From the NCBI GenBank assembly GCA_963793025.1, contig CAWBYL010000005.1:62001-126000 (forward strand): DNA of 64,000 nucleotides, written 5' to 3'. The stretch is from CAWBYL01 sp963793025 (GTDB taxonomy: Bacteria; Actinomycetota; Acidimicrobiia; Acidimicrobiales; Acidimicrobilacustridaceae). The notes beneath the pieces are model-generated. The model was not told the DNA's origin. It did not search any database and was given only the letters and a program-made list of their open reading frames with translations. Below are positions 52,295 through 61,098 of this stretch, piece after piece. Every line of letters begins with the position of its first letter. The first letter of the stretch is position 1. A program made the position numbers and the translations under genes.

Positions 52295-53263
52295 TCAGAG
52301 GTAGTAGCCGGTCACGTCGATGAGGAACTGGGTGCCGGGCCCACCGCAGAACACCTTGACCTGCCGAGCGGTGTCGACCTTGACGGTGGAACCGTTGGCC
52401 AAGGTCTGGCCGGTGGCGGACCAGTTGATGGTCGAGGTGGTGAAATCGCTGCTGTCGCCGGGCACCATCGACAGGTAGCCGCCGCCCGACGTGCCGAAGA
52501 TGGTGAGGTTGAAGGTGATGGCCCGGGAACCGGCGGGGACGACGTTGGCCGTCACGATGTTGCCGGCCGCGTCCTTCTTGTCCTTGATCGACACGGTGCG
52601 GTTCTGGCCGTTGCTGAGCGGGCCCTGCCCGGCCCAGCGGCTGTCGTAGACGCGGGCCGGGGTGATGGCGGTGAAGGCACCGGCCACGGCGGTGCCGGAG
52701 ACCCGGCGCCAGCGGTCCGATCCGGCGCTGGACACGCAGAAGTAGAGGTCGCCGTTGTCGAAGCGGAACATGCCCTCGGTTCCGACCGAGGGGCTCGGGG
52801 CGCCGGCATTCGAGGAGTCGGACAGCTTCAGCGGGGTGGGCCCGTCGAGCTTTGCCCCGACGCTCGACCCCGAGCCGAACAGGCCGACGGTGAAGTCGGG
52901 ACCGGTGGCCACGCCGGCGATGGCCGACAGGGAGGCATCGAAGCCGCCGCTCGGGGTGGCCTCGTCGGTGACCATGAAGCCGGCGTAGTTGACGGCGCCC
53001 GAGTAGCCGTTCGTGATGAGGGCGGTCGGCGACTGGGTCGTCTGGACCTGGTTGCCGATGACGACGGAGTTGCCGTCGGTGGCGGCGGCGGGGTTGGCGA
53101 AGGCGATGCCCCCCACCGCGGCGCCGGCGGCGGCGGCCCCCAGGGTCTTGAACGCCCGGCGCCGGCTGATCGACGGCTCGTCGCGCTCGGCCTTCTCGAG
53201 GTCGGTGAGCTTGGACTGCAGCTGGTCGAGCTGCGCCCGCAGCTCGGAGATCTCGTCGGTCAT
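52295..53263 (-). CDS. Tat-exported protein with N-terminal coiled coil
   Basis: A 322-residue protein. Residues 1-32 form a short coiled coil (ISELRAQLDQLQSKLTDLEK). Only then comes a twin-arginine signal, SRRRAFKTLGAAAAG, followed by a hydrophobic stretch and AAA cleavage region. The mature part is Gly/Ser-rich beta (FDASLSAIAGVATG; FRFDNGDLYFCVSSAGSDRW) and ends in a domain with ARVYDSRWAGQG and GTQFLIDVTGYYL, seen in actinobacterial surface proteins. GGGGAGAGAC precedes the ATG. The function is unknown. A TatA gene is at 32080-32385. Confidence 0.82.
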   Translation of the reverse strand: MTDEISELRAQLDQLQSKLTDLEKAERDEPSISRRRAFKTLGAAAAGAAVGGIAFANPAAATDGNSVVIGNQVQTTQSPTALITNGYSGAVNYAGFMVTDEATPSGGFDASLSAIAGVATGPDFTVGLFGSGSSVGAKLDGPTPLKLSDSSNAGAPSPSVGTEGMFRFDNGDLYFCVSSAGSDRWRRVSGTAVAGAFTAITPARVYDSRWAGQGPLSNGQNRTVSIKDKKDAAGNIVTANVVPAGSRAITFNLTIFGTSGGGYLSMVPGDSSDFTTSTINWSATGQTLANGSTVKVDTARQVKVFCGGPGTQFLIDVTGYYL

Positions 53264-53457
53264 GTCTCTCCCCTTTGTCCGCTGGGTCATCCCCGCAGGT
53301 GCTACGAAAGTAGCCGAATCATCATCGACGATCACGAAAATTCTCACGATTTGTGACGGGATCCGCGCGGACCGCGCGAAGAGTGTGCGCGTGCTCACCG
53401 TCGGCAGCGGGAACCGACGTGGGACTCGGAGGTCTCGGCCGGTAGTCTTTTCGCCTT

Positions 53458-54483
53458 ATGCGCATCGGGATAGTCGGGGCAACGGGGCAGGTCGGGCGCG
53501 TCATGCGTTCCGTTCTCGCCGAGCGTCAGTACCCCGTGGCTCAACTCCGCCTGTTCGCCTCCAGCCGTTCTGCCGGGCGCAAGCTCCCGTGGGGTGACGG
53601 CGAAGTCGAGGTCGAGGACGCCTCCACCGCCGACTATTCGGGCCTCGACGTCGTCTTGTTCTCCGCGGGGGGTTCGACGTCGCGCGAGCTCGCGCCCCGG
53701 GTGGCCGCCGCCGGTGCGGTCGTGGTCGACAACTCCTCGGCGTGGCGGATGGACCCCGACGTCCCGCTCGTGGTGCCCGAGGTCAACGCCTCGGCGCTCG
53801 ACTCCATCCCCAAGGGCATCGTCGCCAACCCGAACTGCACGACCATGGTGGCGATGCCGGTGCTCAAGCCCCTCGACATCGAGGCCGGCCTGATCACGCT
53901 CGTGGTGAGCACCTACCAGGCCGTCTCGGGGGCCGGGCTGGCGGGCACGGCCGAGCTGGAGGAGCAGGTCCGCAAGGTCGGCGACGGCGCATCGGCCTTG
54001 GCCATGTCGGGGTCGGCCGTGGACTACCCGCCGCCCGTCAAGTTCCCCGCCCCGATCGCCTACAACGTGATCCCGTTCGCCGGGAACCTCGTCGACGACG
54101 GCATGGGCGAGACCGACGAGGAGCACAAGCTCCGCAACGAGAGCCGCAAGATCCTGGGCCTGCCCGAGCTCAAGGTGGCGGTCACCTGCGTCCGGGTCCC
54201 GGTGTACACCGGCCACTCGCTCTCGATCTCGGCGGGCTTCTCCCGACCCATCAGCCCCGAGGACGCCCGCCGGCTCCTCTTCAAGGCCCCCGGCGTGGAA
54301 CTGGCCGAGATCCCCACCCCGTTGCAGGCCGCCGGCGTCGATCCCACGTTCGTCGGGCGCATCCGTGTCGATCCCACCGTGGAGAACGGCCTGTCGCTGT
54401 TCGTCGCCGGTGACAACCTGCGCAAGGGCGCCGCTCTCAACGCCATCCAGATCGCCGAAGAGCTCTACTCCCGACGCCACTGA
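53458..54483 (+). CDS. asd: Aspartate-semialdehyde dehydrogenase
   Basis: Asd (341 residues) reduces aspartyl phosphate to the semialdehyde. NADP site IGIVGATGQVGRVMRSVL, catalytic Cys127 in NPNCTTMVA, AVSGAGLAGTAELEEQ, and the substrate His in VPVYTGHSLSIS. It acts directly after aspartate kinase. The start ATG 53458 follows a 194-base divergent region shared with the Tat-exported protein gene. A strong hairpin ends the transcript. Confidence 0.95.
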   Translation: MRIGIVGATGQVGRVMRSVLAERQYPVAQLRLFASSRSAGRKLPWGDGEVEVEDASTADYSGLDVVLFSAGGSTSRELAPRVAAAGAVVVDNSSAWRMDPDVPLVVPEVNASALDSIPKGIVANPNCTTMVAMPVLKPLDIEAGLITLVVSTYQAVSGAGLAGTAELEEQVRKVGDGASALAMSGSAVDYPPPVKFPAPIAYNVIPFAGNLVDDGMGETDEEHKLRNESRKILGLPELKVAVTCVRVPVYTGHSLSISAGFSRPISPEDARRLLFKAPGVELAEIPTPLQAAGVDPTFVGRIRVDPTVENGLSLFVAGDNLRKGAALNAIQIAEELYSRRH

Positions 54484-54525
54484 GGCCGCGAGGTCGGGGC
54501 GCCGACGGGGGGTCCGGCGCGACGA

Positions 54526-54555
54526 AACCCCGGCGTCCGATGGATCGCCGGGGTT
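54526..54555. terminator. Terminator between asd and tRNA-Pro
   Basis: A perfect 10-bp stem (AACCCCGGCG with its complement) and a 10-base loop lie 43 bases after the asd stop. It also lies downstream of the minus-strand tRNA-Pro, so it probably serves both. Confidence 0.75.
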
Positions 54556-54570
54556 CCGGTGGGACACAAC

Positions 54571-54647
<77 letters not shown>

Positions 54648-54698
54648 TGTGAGGGTTGAGACCATACCCGACCGCCCGGTCGGGTCACGAACCGGCGA

Positions 54699-55130
54699 TC
54701 AGCCCTGGAACGTGAGATCTGCGGGCAGGGCCCGGGCCAGGTCGACCGGCTCCTCGTAGGCCTCGCCGGCGAGCAGTACCGATGCCGCTCGGCGCAGTCG
54801 CAGCGAGTCGAGCGGCTTCACGAGGTAGCCGTCGGCGTCGCAGCGCTGGGCCAGGAACACGTCGTGGGCCCGATCGAGCAGGATCATCACTGCGGTGATG
54901 GGGATCCGGTCGACGCCCTCGGCGTTGCGGATGGCCATGCAGGTGGCGATGCCGCCCATGTTGCCGATCTGCTCGTCGAGGATGACGAGATCGGGTTGGG
55001 CCTGGTCGATCGCTTCGAGAACGTCGATGCCCTGGCGGACCCGGTACACGGTGGTGTCGTCGTCGGCCAGCGCGGCGTCGACTTCCTCGAGGACCCAGTC
55101 GGCGTCGGTGGCGAGCAGCACGGTTGGCAC
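54699..55130 (-). CDS. Stand-alone response regulator receiver protein
   Basis: A 143-residue receiver-domain protein. Phosphorylatable Asp52 (DLVILDEQIG), an acidic pocket at the end of strand 1 (LATDADW, weaker than the usual DD), and Lys in YLVKPLDS. About 20 extra residues follow (EEPVDLARALPADLTF) with no output domain. GTG 55130 is the start. It is divergent from a STAS protein gene 136 bases away, hinting at a shared signalling circuit; no kinase is adjacent. Confidence 0.85.
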   Translation of the reverse strand: MPTVLLATDADWVLEEVDAALADDDTTVYRVRQGIDVLEAIDQAQPDLVILDEQIGNMGGIATCMAIRNAEGVDRIPITAVMILLDRAHDVFLAQRCDADGYLVKPLDSLRLRRAASVLLAGEAYEEPVDLARALPADLTFQG

Positions 55131-55266
55131 GGGCGGAAGGCTACCGGAGGGGTCTGACCCCGACGCAACCAGCGGGAGGGTGGTCGACGGCCGCGACGCA
55201 CCGCTACGCTCCCCGCTGCGGTGTCGACGTCGGGCTGGCGTATCGGCCCGGACCGGGAGAGTCACC

Positions 55267-55611
55267 TTGCTCGAGATCAACGTCGAACAGACCAGCGAAT
55301 ACACGCTGTGCCGTCCCATCGGGGAGCTCGACGCGTACACGGTGGGCCAGTTCCGCGATGCCCTGGCCGAACTGGCGTCGGTGGAGCGGCTGCTCATCGA
55401 CCTCTCCGACGTTCCCTTCATGGATTCGTCGGGTCTGGGCGCCCTGATCGGCGGCATCCGGCGGGCGCGCGAAGCCGACGGTGACGTGGCGGTGGCGTGT
55501 GGTCGGCCCACGCTCACCCGCCTGCTCCACACCACCGGCTTCGACCGCATCGTCGCGGTGGCCGACACGGTGGAGGCGGCCGCCGCCGCCCTCCTCGACC
55601 CGGTCGAGTGA
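55267..55611 (+). CDS. Anti-sigma factor antagonist (STAS)
   Basis: A 114-residue SpoIIAA-like STAS protein. The core RPIGELDAYTVGQFRDAL leads to the phosphorylation loop FMDSSGLGALIGG, where Ser54 is the likely target of an anti-sigma kinase. The TTG at 55267 has GGGAGA six bases upstream, and no ATG or GTG is available nearby in this frame. No RsbW-like kinase or sigma factor gene is next to it. Confidence 0.88.
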   Translation: MLEINVEQTSEYTLCRPIGELDAYTVGQFRDALAELASVERLLIDLSDVPFMDSSGLGALIGGIRRAREADGDVAVACGRPTLTRLLHTTGFDRIVAVADTVEAAAAALLDPVE

Positions 55612-55641
55612 GTCCGGGCGGGCGCCCCGCCCGCCCGAGGA

Positions 55642-56772
55642 TCAGGGGGTCGGTGCGCCTGGCGCGGCTCGACCGAACAGGTGCGAGGCGATGTCCTCCA
55701 GCCCCGTCAGGTCGTGCACGTCGCTGGCGAGGAACGGCACCCGCACGACCGGTGCCGGGGCGACCTGCTGGGTGAGGCCCTCGAGATGGCGATCCTCGGT
55801 GGTGGCCACGGCGGCGAAGTCGACGAGGTTGGCGGCGAAGGGGGCCAGTGGGCCGTCGGCGAGCACGGCGGCGCGCCGTTGCAGGGCGGACACGGGGGCG
55901 TTGCTGAACCGGGGGTGGACCCGGTTGACCACGAGCGCCTTGACCTCGAGGTCGAGGTCGGCCAGGCGGCCGGCGAAGTAGGTCGCCTCCTCCACCACGT
56001 CGGCCCGGGCGGCGGTGACCAGGACGAAAGCGGTGCCCGGATCCCCGAGGAGTCGTTGGACGGCGCCGGCCCTGTCCCGGAATCCCGCCTCCATGCCGTC
56101 GAAGGCGGCGAAGAAGGCGATGGCATCCTCCACGACCTCGCCGCCGACGACCTTCGACACGGTGCGCAGGAAGGCCTGGGCGGCCAGGTTGACGGCCCGG
56201 ACGAGTCCCCGGGTGGGCGTGACGAGGATCCGGTAGAGGCGGTGGTCGAGGAACCGAGTGAGCCGACGGGGCGCCTCGAGGAAGTCGAGGGCGTTGCGGG
56301 TGGGGGGCGTGTCCACCACGACGAGGTCGAATCGACCGCTGGTGTGCAGCTCGTAGAGCTTCTCCATCGCCATGTACTCCTGGGTCCCGGAGAGGGAGCC
56401 GGAGATGTTGCGGTAGAAGCGGTTGTCGAGGATCGCCGCGGCCTGCGCGGCGTCGGGTGCGTTCCCGGCGACGAGGGCGTCGAAGGTGGCCTTGGGGTCG
56501 AGCATGAGCGCCCACAGCTCACCGGGCCAGTCCCCGCTGACCAGCGCCGGTGATCCGGTGAGCCCGGCCAGGCCCATGGCGTCGGCCAACCGCCGGGCCG
56601 GGTCGATGGTGACGACGCACGCCCGACGGCCCCGGCGGGCGGCCTCCAGGGCCAGGACCGCGGCGGTGGTGGTCTTGCCCACCCCTCCCGATCCGGTGCA
56701 CAGGACGGTGTGGTGCCCGTCGATCAGGTCCCCCAGCGGGTCCGGGCTCGCAACCGCCGCGGCGTCGCTCAC
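55642..56772 (-). CDS. ArsA-family ATPase
   Basis: A 376-residue ATPase of the ArsA/Get3 fold. Deviant Walker A CTGSGGVGKTTTAA, switch regions VVTIDPARRLADAMG and VVVDTPPTRNALDFL, and ArsA-like helical parts. Its start overlaps the stop of a second ArsA-like gene (ATGA). Paired ArsA genes beside a whiB gene are conserved in actinobacteria (Rv3679-Rv3680 with whiB4 in M. tuberculosis), where they are soluble ATPases and not arsenic pumps. No arsenic genes are present here. Confidence 0.9.
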   Translation of the reverse strand: MSDAAAVASPDPLGDLIDGHHTVLCTGSGGVGKTTTAAVLALEAARRGRRACVVTIDPARRLADAMGLAGLTGSPALVSGDWPGELWALMLDPKATFDALVAGNAPDAAQAAAILDNRFYRNISGSLSGTQEYMAMEKLYELHTSGRFDLVVVDTPPTRNALDFLEAPRRLTRFLDHRLYRILVTPTRGLVRAVNLAAQAFLRTVSKVVGGEVVEDAIAFFAAFDGMEAGFRDRAGAVQRLLGDPGTAFVLVTAARADVVEEATYFAGRLADLDLEVKALVVNRVHPRFSNAPVSALQRRAAVLADGPLAPFAANLVDFAAVATTEDRHLEGLTQQVAPAPVVRVPFLASDVHDLTGLEDIASHLFGRAAPGAPTP

Positions 56773-57744
56773 GGCGCCGCCTCCGGAGCCAGGGACCGGA
56801 TGGCCTCGGTGAGGCTGTCGCTCAGGTCCGCCAGGTCATCGGGCCCGAGCTCGGTCGAGAACCGGAAGGGGAGGTGCAGCTGGGGGAGGGGCAGGGTCTC
56901 GGCCAACCGCTCCAGCTGCTCCCGCTGCAGGGCGGCCCGCTCCTGGCGGAACCGGGCGGCCGCCTCCATCGCGGCCAACTCGGCCGGAGGGACGGCCAGC
57001 CCTGCCGCGTCAGCCACCGTGTGAGGGTCGCGGTCCAGCCCCGGGAGCCCGGGGTACAGGCCGTTCACCACGACGGGACCGAGGGCCACCCCGACCTCGT
57101 CCTCGAGGCTATAGGCCGTGTCGACGAGCTCGTTGACCGGCGTCTCCTCCGGGAGGGTCACCAGCATCACCCGGCACCGGGTCGGGTCGTTCAACAGCTC
57201 GAGCACGTCGTCGGCCTGGGTGTGCACCGGTCCGGCCCGGGCGGCGTCCACGAGGCCGTGGGCCGACCGGAGAAAGGAGATGGCGTGACCGGCGGCGGGG
57301 GCGTCGAGCAGGATGAGGTCGGCGGCCCCCGTGCGCTCGAGCTGCTTCACCTTGCCGAGCACGAGGATGTCGCGGATGCCCGGAGCAGCGGTGGCGACCA
57401 CGTCCATGGCCCCGGTGGAGAGGAGCCGTCGAGTCACCCGGCTGAGCCCGTGGTCCTCCAGGTACTCGACGAGGGAGTCGTCAGGGGTGATGAGCCGGGC
57501 CCTGACGTCGGCCGCACCGTCGGGTCCGCCTCCGGCCGACAGCTCCACCTCGTCGTAGCCGAACGGCGGCCGCCCGAACAGCGCGCCCAGTCCGCTCTTG
57601 CCCTCGACCTCCACGATCAGGGTCGACAGGCCGACGCGGGCAGCCGAGACCGCCAGGACGGCGGTCACCGTGCTTTTCGCCCACGCCTCCCTTCCCGGCC
57701 ACGATGAGCACCCGTGATGCTGCGAAGAACTGCGCAGGGTCCAT
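56769..57744 (-). pseudogene. Second ArsA-like ATPase, frameshifted in Walker A
   Basis: The N-terminus (DPAQFFAASRVLIVAGKGGVG) starts at ATG 57744. After the codon pair for Val-Gly the frame breaks, and the rest (KSTVTAVLAVSAARVG to the C-terminus, DVVATAAPGI, LILLDAPAAGH) continues one base on. Removing one base near 57678 joins them into an intact P-loop GKGGVGKST and a protein of about 324 residues. As written, the longest single frame starts upstream at 57761 with a non-homologous N-terminus. Everything past the P-loop is well conserved, which favours a sequencing indel over long decay. It is divergent from the NfeD gene. Confidence 0.7.
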
Positions 57745-57764
57745 GTTCCCCTCGGAGGCATGTC

Positions 57765-59171
57765 GTGCGCAGACTACCCAGGACCGGCGCGGCCCTCGGC
57801 GCGCTCGGCTTGCTGCTCCTCGTGCTGGGGGCCGTGGGCCCGGTGGCGACGGCCGGCGCCCAGGATGCGACCACGACCACCACCACGACCACCACCACCG
57901 CTCCCGGCGCCGAGCTCGACGGTGGCTTCGTGGCCGTGGTGAAGGTCAGCGGTCTGCTCGACCCCGTGCTGGTCGACTTCGTGAAGCAGTCGGTGGCCGA
58001 TGCCGAGGCGCAGGGCGCCGTGGCCCTCGTGCTGCAGTCGAACTCCAGCGGCGTCGTCGTGAGCGACGCCGAGTTCGCCGAGCTGCTCGATCTGATCGCC
58101 TCGTCGACCGTCCCCACCGACGTATGGGTGGGACCCTCGGGGTCTTCGCTCACCGGGTTGTCGGCCCAGCTGGTCGGGGTGGCGGACAAGGTCGGGATGG
58201 CCCCCGGCACCCGCCTCGGTGACGCCGGGGCCCCCGTCTCGCCGGTCGTCGACCCTGCGCGCGTCGACCCGATCGCCGATCGCACCGTCAACAGCCAGGA
58301 GGCCGCCGACCTCGGCATCACGTCGTTCGCCGCGCCCACCATCGGCGACTTCCTCGTGAACCTCCCCGGGGTCCAGACCCGGGAGGTCACCAGCGACTCC
58401 GGTGAGACCCGGAGGGAGCCGGTCACCCAGGTCCGCTTCGCCCAGCTCTCCCTCGTCTCGCAGCTGATGCACACCGTGGCCAGCCCGGCCGTGGCCTACC
58501 TCCTCTTCGTCGTCGGCCTCGCTCTCATCATCTTCGAGCTGTTCACCGCCGGGGTCGGGGTGGCCGGCGTGGTGGGCGCGGGCTCGCTGATCCTCGCCGG
58601 CTACGGCCTGGCCGTCCTCCCCGTGCGCTGGTGGGCCCTCGTCCTGCTCGGTCTGGCCATGCTGGCCTTCGCCGTCGACGTCCAGACGGGAGTTCCCCGG
58701 TTCTGGACCGGTGCCGGGTTCGTGTTGTTCGTGATCGGCTCGTTCACGCTCTACGACGGCATGTCGTTGTCGTGGGTCACCCTCCTCGTCGCCTTCGTGG
58801 GCGTCGCCCTCGCCTTCCTCGGGGGCATGCCGTCGATGGTGCGCACCCGCTTCTCCACGCCCACCATCGGACGGGAGTGGATGGTGGGGGAGATGGGCCG
58901 GGCCGTGAGCCGGGTCGACCCCGACGGCGTGGTGCAGATCCGCGAGGCGTTGTGGCGGGCGTCGACCAACCGGGCCACTCCCATCGACGAGCTCGACCGG
59001 GTCCGGGTGGTCGGCATCGACGGCCTGGTGCTCGAGGTCGAACCCGAGGAGGGAGCGGCCAAGGACTACCGGGAACGGTCCGCCAGCAGCCCGGCGGCGG
59101 CCGGTTCCGAGGCGAGCCCGGGCGACGCCGGGGCCGCGGGCCCTGCGCCCGACGAGGGCGACGACGACTGA
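57765..59171 (+). CDS. NfeD-family membrane protein
   Basis: A 468-residue protein. A signal peptide (RRLPRTGAALGALGLLLLVL) and Thr-rich spacer are followed by a ClpP/SppA-like extracytoplasmic domain (AVALVLQSNSSGVVVSD). Four to five membrane helices follow (about 235-375) and then a C-terminal OB-like NfeD domain (REWMVGEMGRAVSRVDPDGVV). The catalytic Ser/Lys dyad of NfeD1b proteases is not evident. GTG 57765 has GGAGG six bases ahead. Such proteins often partner with flotillin/stomatin; none is adjacent. Confidence 0.85.
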   Translation: MRRLPRTGAALGALGLLLLVLGAVGPVATAGAQDATTTTTTTTTTAPGAELDGGFVAVVKVSGLLDPVLVDFVKQSVADAEAQGAVALVLQSNSSGVVVSDAEFAELLDLIASSTVPTDVWVGPSGSSLTGLSAQLVGVADKVGMAPGTRLGDAGAPVSPVVDPARVDPIADRTVNSQEAADLGITSFAAPTIGDFLVNLPGVQTREVTSDSGETRREPVTQVRFAQLSLVSQLMHTVASPAVAYLLFVVGLALIIFELFTAGVGVAGVVGAGSLILAGYGLAVLPVRWWALVLLGLAMLAFAVDVQTGVPRFWTGAGFVLFVIGSFTLYDGMSLSWVTLLVAFVGVALAFLGGMPSMVRTRFSTPTIGREWMVGEMGRAVSRVDPDGVVQIREALWRASTNRATPIDELDRVRVVGIDGLVLEVEPEEGAAKDYRERSASSPAAAGSEASPGDAGAAGPAPDEGDDD

Positions 59172-59192
59172 TCGCCCGCCCTCGGCCCGATT

Positions 59193-59207
59193 TGGAATCG
59201 AATTCCA
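59193..59207. promoter_or_regulatory. Palindrome upstream of whiB
   Basis: A perfect 15-bp inverted repeat, TGGAAT-CGA-ATTCCA, lies 100 bases before the whiB start. It is AT-rich against the local background. A second small palindrome, GACATTTGTC, follows at 59227-59236. Both are operator candidates. Confidence 0.45.
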
Positions 59208-59306
59208 CGGTTCAGGCAGCCGACAGTGACATTTGTCGCACTTTTCCCTTGCCTCGCGGGTGGACCCGGTTGTACGTTCGCCATCCGGAAGGAGGGCGGA
59301 CGGACC

Positions 59307-59570
59307 GTGAGTGCACAGCGAGTCGACGAGAACTGGCAGCTCAAAGCAGCGTGCCGTGGTCCTCAGTCCGCCGTGTTCTTTCCCCCTCCGCAGTTCGAAC
59401 GCAAGGAAGACAAGTTGCACCGCGAGCGGCGGGCCAAGGAGATCTGCACCTCCTGTGGCGTTCGCCGCGACTGCCTCGAGTACGCCCTGTCGATCCGTGA
59501 GCCCCACGGCATCTGGGGCGGGCTCAACGAACTGGAGCGCAAGCAGTTGCTCGGCCAGCGAGCCGGCTGA
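59307..59570 (+). CDS. WhiB-family iron-sulfur regulator
   Basis: An 87-residue WhiB-like protein. Four [4Fe-4S] ligands Cys16, Cys47, Cys50 and Cys56 (C..CTSC..C spacing), the beta-turn GIWGG at 68-72 and a basic C-terminal helix. Proximity to the paired ArsA genes and an MBL hydrolase parallels the whiB4/wblA locus, so I infer that subfamily, a redox or oxygen-linked repressor. GTG 59307 leaves AAGGAGG about eleven bases upstream. Confidence 0.9.
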   Translation: MSAQRVDENWQLKAACRGPQSAVFFPPPQFERKEDKLHRERRAKEICTSCGVRRDCLEYALSIREPHGIWGGLNELERKQLLGQRAG

Positions 59571-59620
59571 CGCTCCACCGCCTGCGACGTCCGTTCGGGG
59601 GGACGGGCGATCGCTGCGTA

Positions 59621-59665
59621 CCCGGCGCCGGGGACGGCTCGTCCGACCCGGCGCCGGGGCTTTCT
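59621..59665 (+). terminator. Terminator after whiB
   Basis: Two copies of the self-complementary CCCGGCGCCGGG (59621-59632, 59647-59658) with a small GGACG hairpin between, followed by CTTTCT. This is likely the whiB terminator. Confidence 0.5.
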
Positions 59666-59726
59666 CCCCCTCTCCCGGCCCTGCTCGCCCGGGGATTCGA
59701 GGCCACGACGGGTACGATGGGGCGCC

Positions 59727-60209
59727 ATGGTCGGCCTGCTGTTCGTGCTTTTCGTGGTGGTGCCGCTGGTCGAGCTGTACGTGATCATCACGGTCGCCCA
59801 CCTCATCGGCGTGTTCCCCACCGTCGCGGTCCTGCTGGCCGTGACCTTCCTGGGGGCGTGGCTGGTCAAGCGTGAGGGCCTCGGCGTGATGCGGCGGATG
59901 CAGGCCACCGTCGCCCGAGGCGAGGTCCCCGCCGCCGAGATGGTCGATGGTGGCATCCTGCTCGCCGCCGGGGCCCTGTGCCTGGTCCCGGGCTTCGTGA
60001 GCGATGCCGTGGGGCTGCTCCTGCTCACCCCGCCGGTCCGCGCCGTAGTGCGCCGTCGGCTCCTCTCGCGGTGGTCGGCCGGTGGCTCGCTCCCCGGATT
60101 CGGCAGCCCCTTCATGCAGACGCAGGTCATCAACGTGGAGAACGTGGGTGACGTGACCCCGCCCCGCCGTCCCGCGGGACCGCCCACCGAGCTCGGACCG
60201 GGCCGATGA
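59727..60209 (+). CDS. FxsA family membrane protein
   Basis: A 160-residue FxsA-like protein with three or four membrane segments (LLFVLFVVVPLVELYVII; HLIGVFPTVAVLLAVTFLGAW; GILLAAGALCLVPGFVSDAVG). The signature LVPGFVSDAVGLLLL is clear. In E. coli FxsA is dispensable and affects phage exclusion. The C-terminal 50 residues are cytoplasmic and polar. A 4-base overlap couples it to the MBL hydrolase downstream. Confidence 0.88.
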   Translation: MVGLLFVLFVVVPLVELYVIITVAHLIGVFPTVAVLLAVTFLGAWLVKREGLGVMRRMQATVARGEVPAAEMVDGGILLAAGALCLVPGFVSDAVGLLLLTPPVRAVVRRRLLSRWSAGGSLPGFGSPFMQTQVINVENVGDVTPPRRPAGPPTELGPGR

Positions 60210-61078
60210 GCCTCCGGGGAATGGCCGCTGAGCCCACACCCACCGAGGAGGCACCGGCTCCGCCGCCCCTCGTCCCGGGCGTGGCCCGGGCCCTGTCGCC
60301 TCTCGTACGGCGGATCGTGGCGCCCAACCCCTCGAAGATGACCGGCGCGGGCACCAACACCTACCTGGTGGGCATCGACGAGATCGCCATCATCGATCCG
60401 GGGCCGGCCGACGCCGCCCACCTCGACGCCATCACCGGGTGCGGCGGCGATCGCATCCGCTGGATCCTGTGCACCCACACCCATCCCGATCACGCGCCCG
60501 GGGCCGCCGCCCTACGCGAGGCCACCGGGGCCGAGGTCCTGGCCTTCGGCAGCCGTGACGGGCTCAAGGTGGACAAGCGCATCGGGCAGGGCCATCGGGT
60601 CGAGGCCACCGAGTTCCGGCTCACCGCCCACCACACGCCCGGACACGCCTCCAACCACCTCTGCTTCGTGCTCGAAGAGGAACGGATGCTCTTCTCCGGC
60701 GACCACCTGATGCAGGGCTCGACGGTCGTGATCAAGCCTCCCGACGGCGACATGGCCGCGTATCTGGACTCGCTGGCCAAGGTGCGGGCCCTGCGGCTGC
60801 GCTCCATCGCCCCCGGGCACGGTCACCTGATCGACGACCCACGCGGCACCATCGACTGGTACGTCGAGCACCGCCTCGAGCGGGAGCAGCAGGTGCTGGC
60901 GGCAGTGAAGGCGGCCGGAACCACCAAGATCGACCAGCTGGTGACCGACATCTACGTCGACCTCGATCCCGAGTTGGTGAAGGTCGCCCGCAGCACGGTG
61001 CACGCCCACCTGCTCAAGCTGGCCGCCGAAGGCCAGGTCACGGGCCGGACGCTCACCGGCGCCTGGTCGCCCGCCTGA
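60206..61078 (+). CDS. MBL-fold hydrolase, LACTB2-like
   Basis: A 290-residue metallo-beta-lactamase-fold protein. Zinc motif THTHPDHAPG, further ligands in HHTPGHASNHL, SGDHLMQG and APGHGHLI. A C-terminal winged helix (residues about 215-285) gives the LACTB2/Rv3677c layout; LACTB2 is an endoribonuclease, so nucleic-acid hydrolysis is a reasonable guess. Its position near whiB and the ArsA pair matches mycobacterial gene order. Confidence 0.88.
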   Translation: MSLRGMAAEPTPTEEAPAPPPLVPGVARALSPLVRRIVAPNPSKMTGAGTNTYLVGIDEIAIIDPGPADAAHLDAITGCGGDRIRWILCTHTHPDHAPGAAALREATGAEVLAFGSRDGLKVDKRIGQGHRVEATEFRLTAHHTPGHASNHLCFVLEEERMLFSGDHLMQGSTVVIKPPDGDMAAYLDSLAKVRALRLRSIAPGHGHLIDDPRGTIDWYVEHRLEREQQVLAAVKAAGTTKIDQLVTDIYVDLDPELVKVARSTVHAHLLKLAAEGQVTGRTLTGAWSPA

Positions 61079-61098
61079 GCGTCGGTTCGGAGCCCCGG

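Noticed and set aside
55642..57744. Arsenite efflux system
   Set aside because: The ArsA-like ATPases have no arsB, arsC or arsR nearby, and their context matches the Rv3679-Rv3680 type of non-arsenic ATPases.
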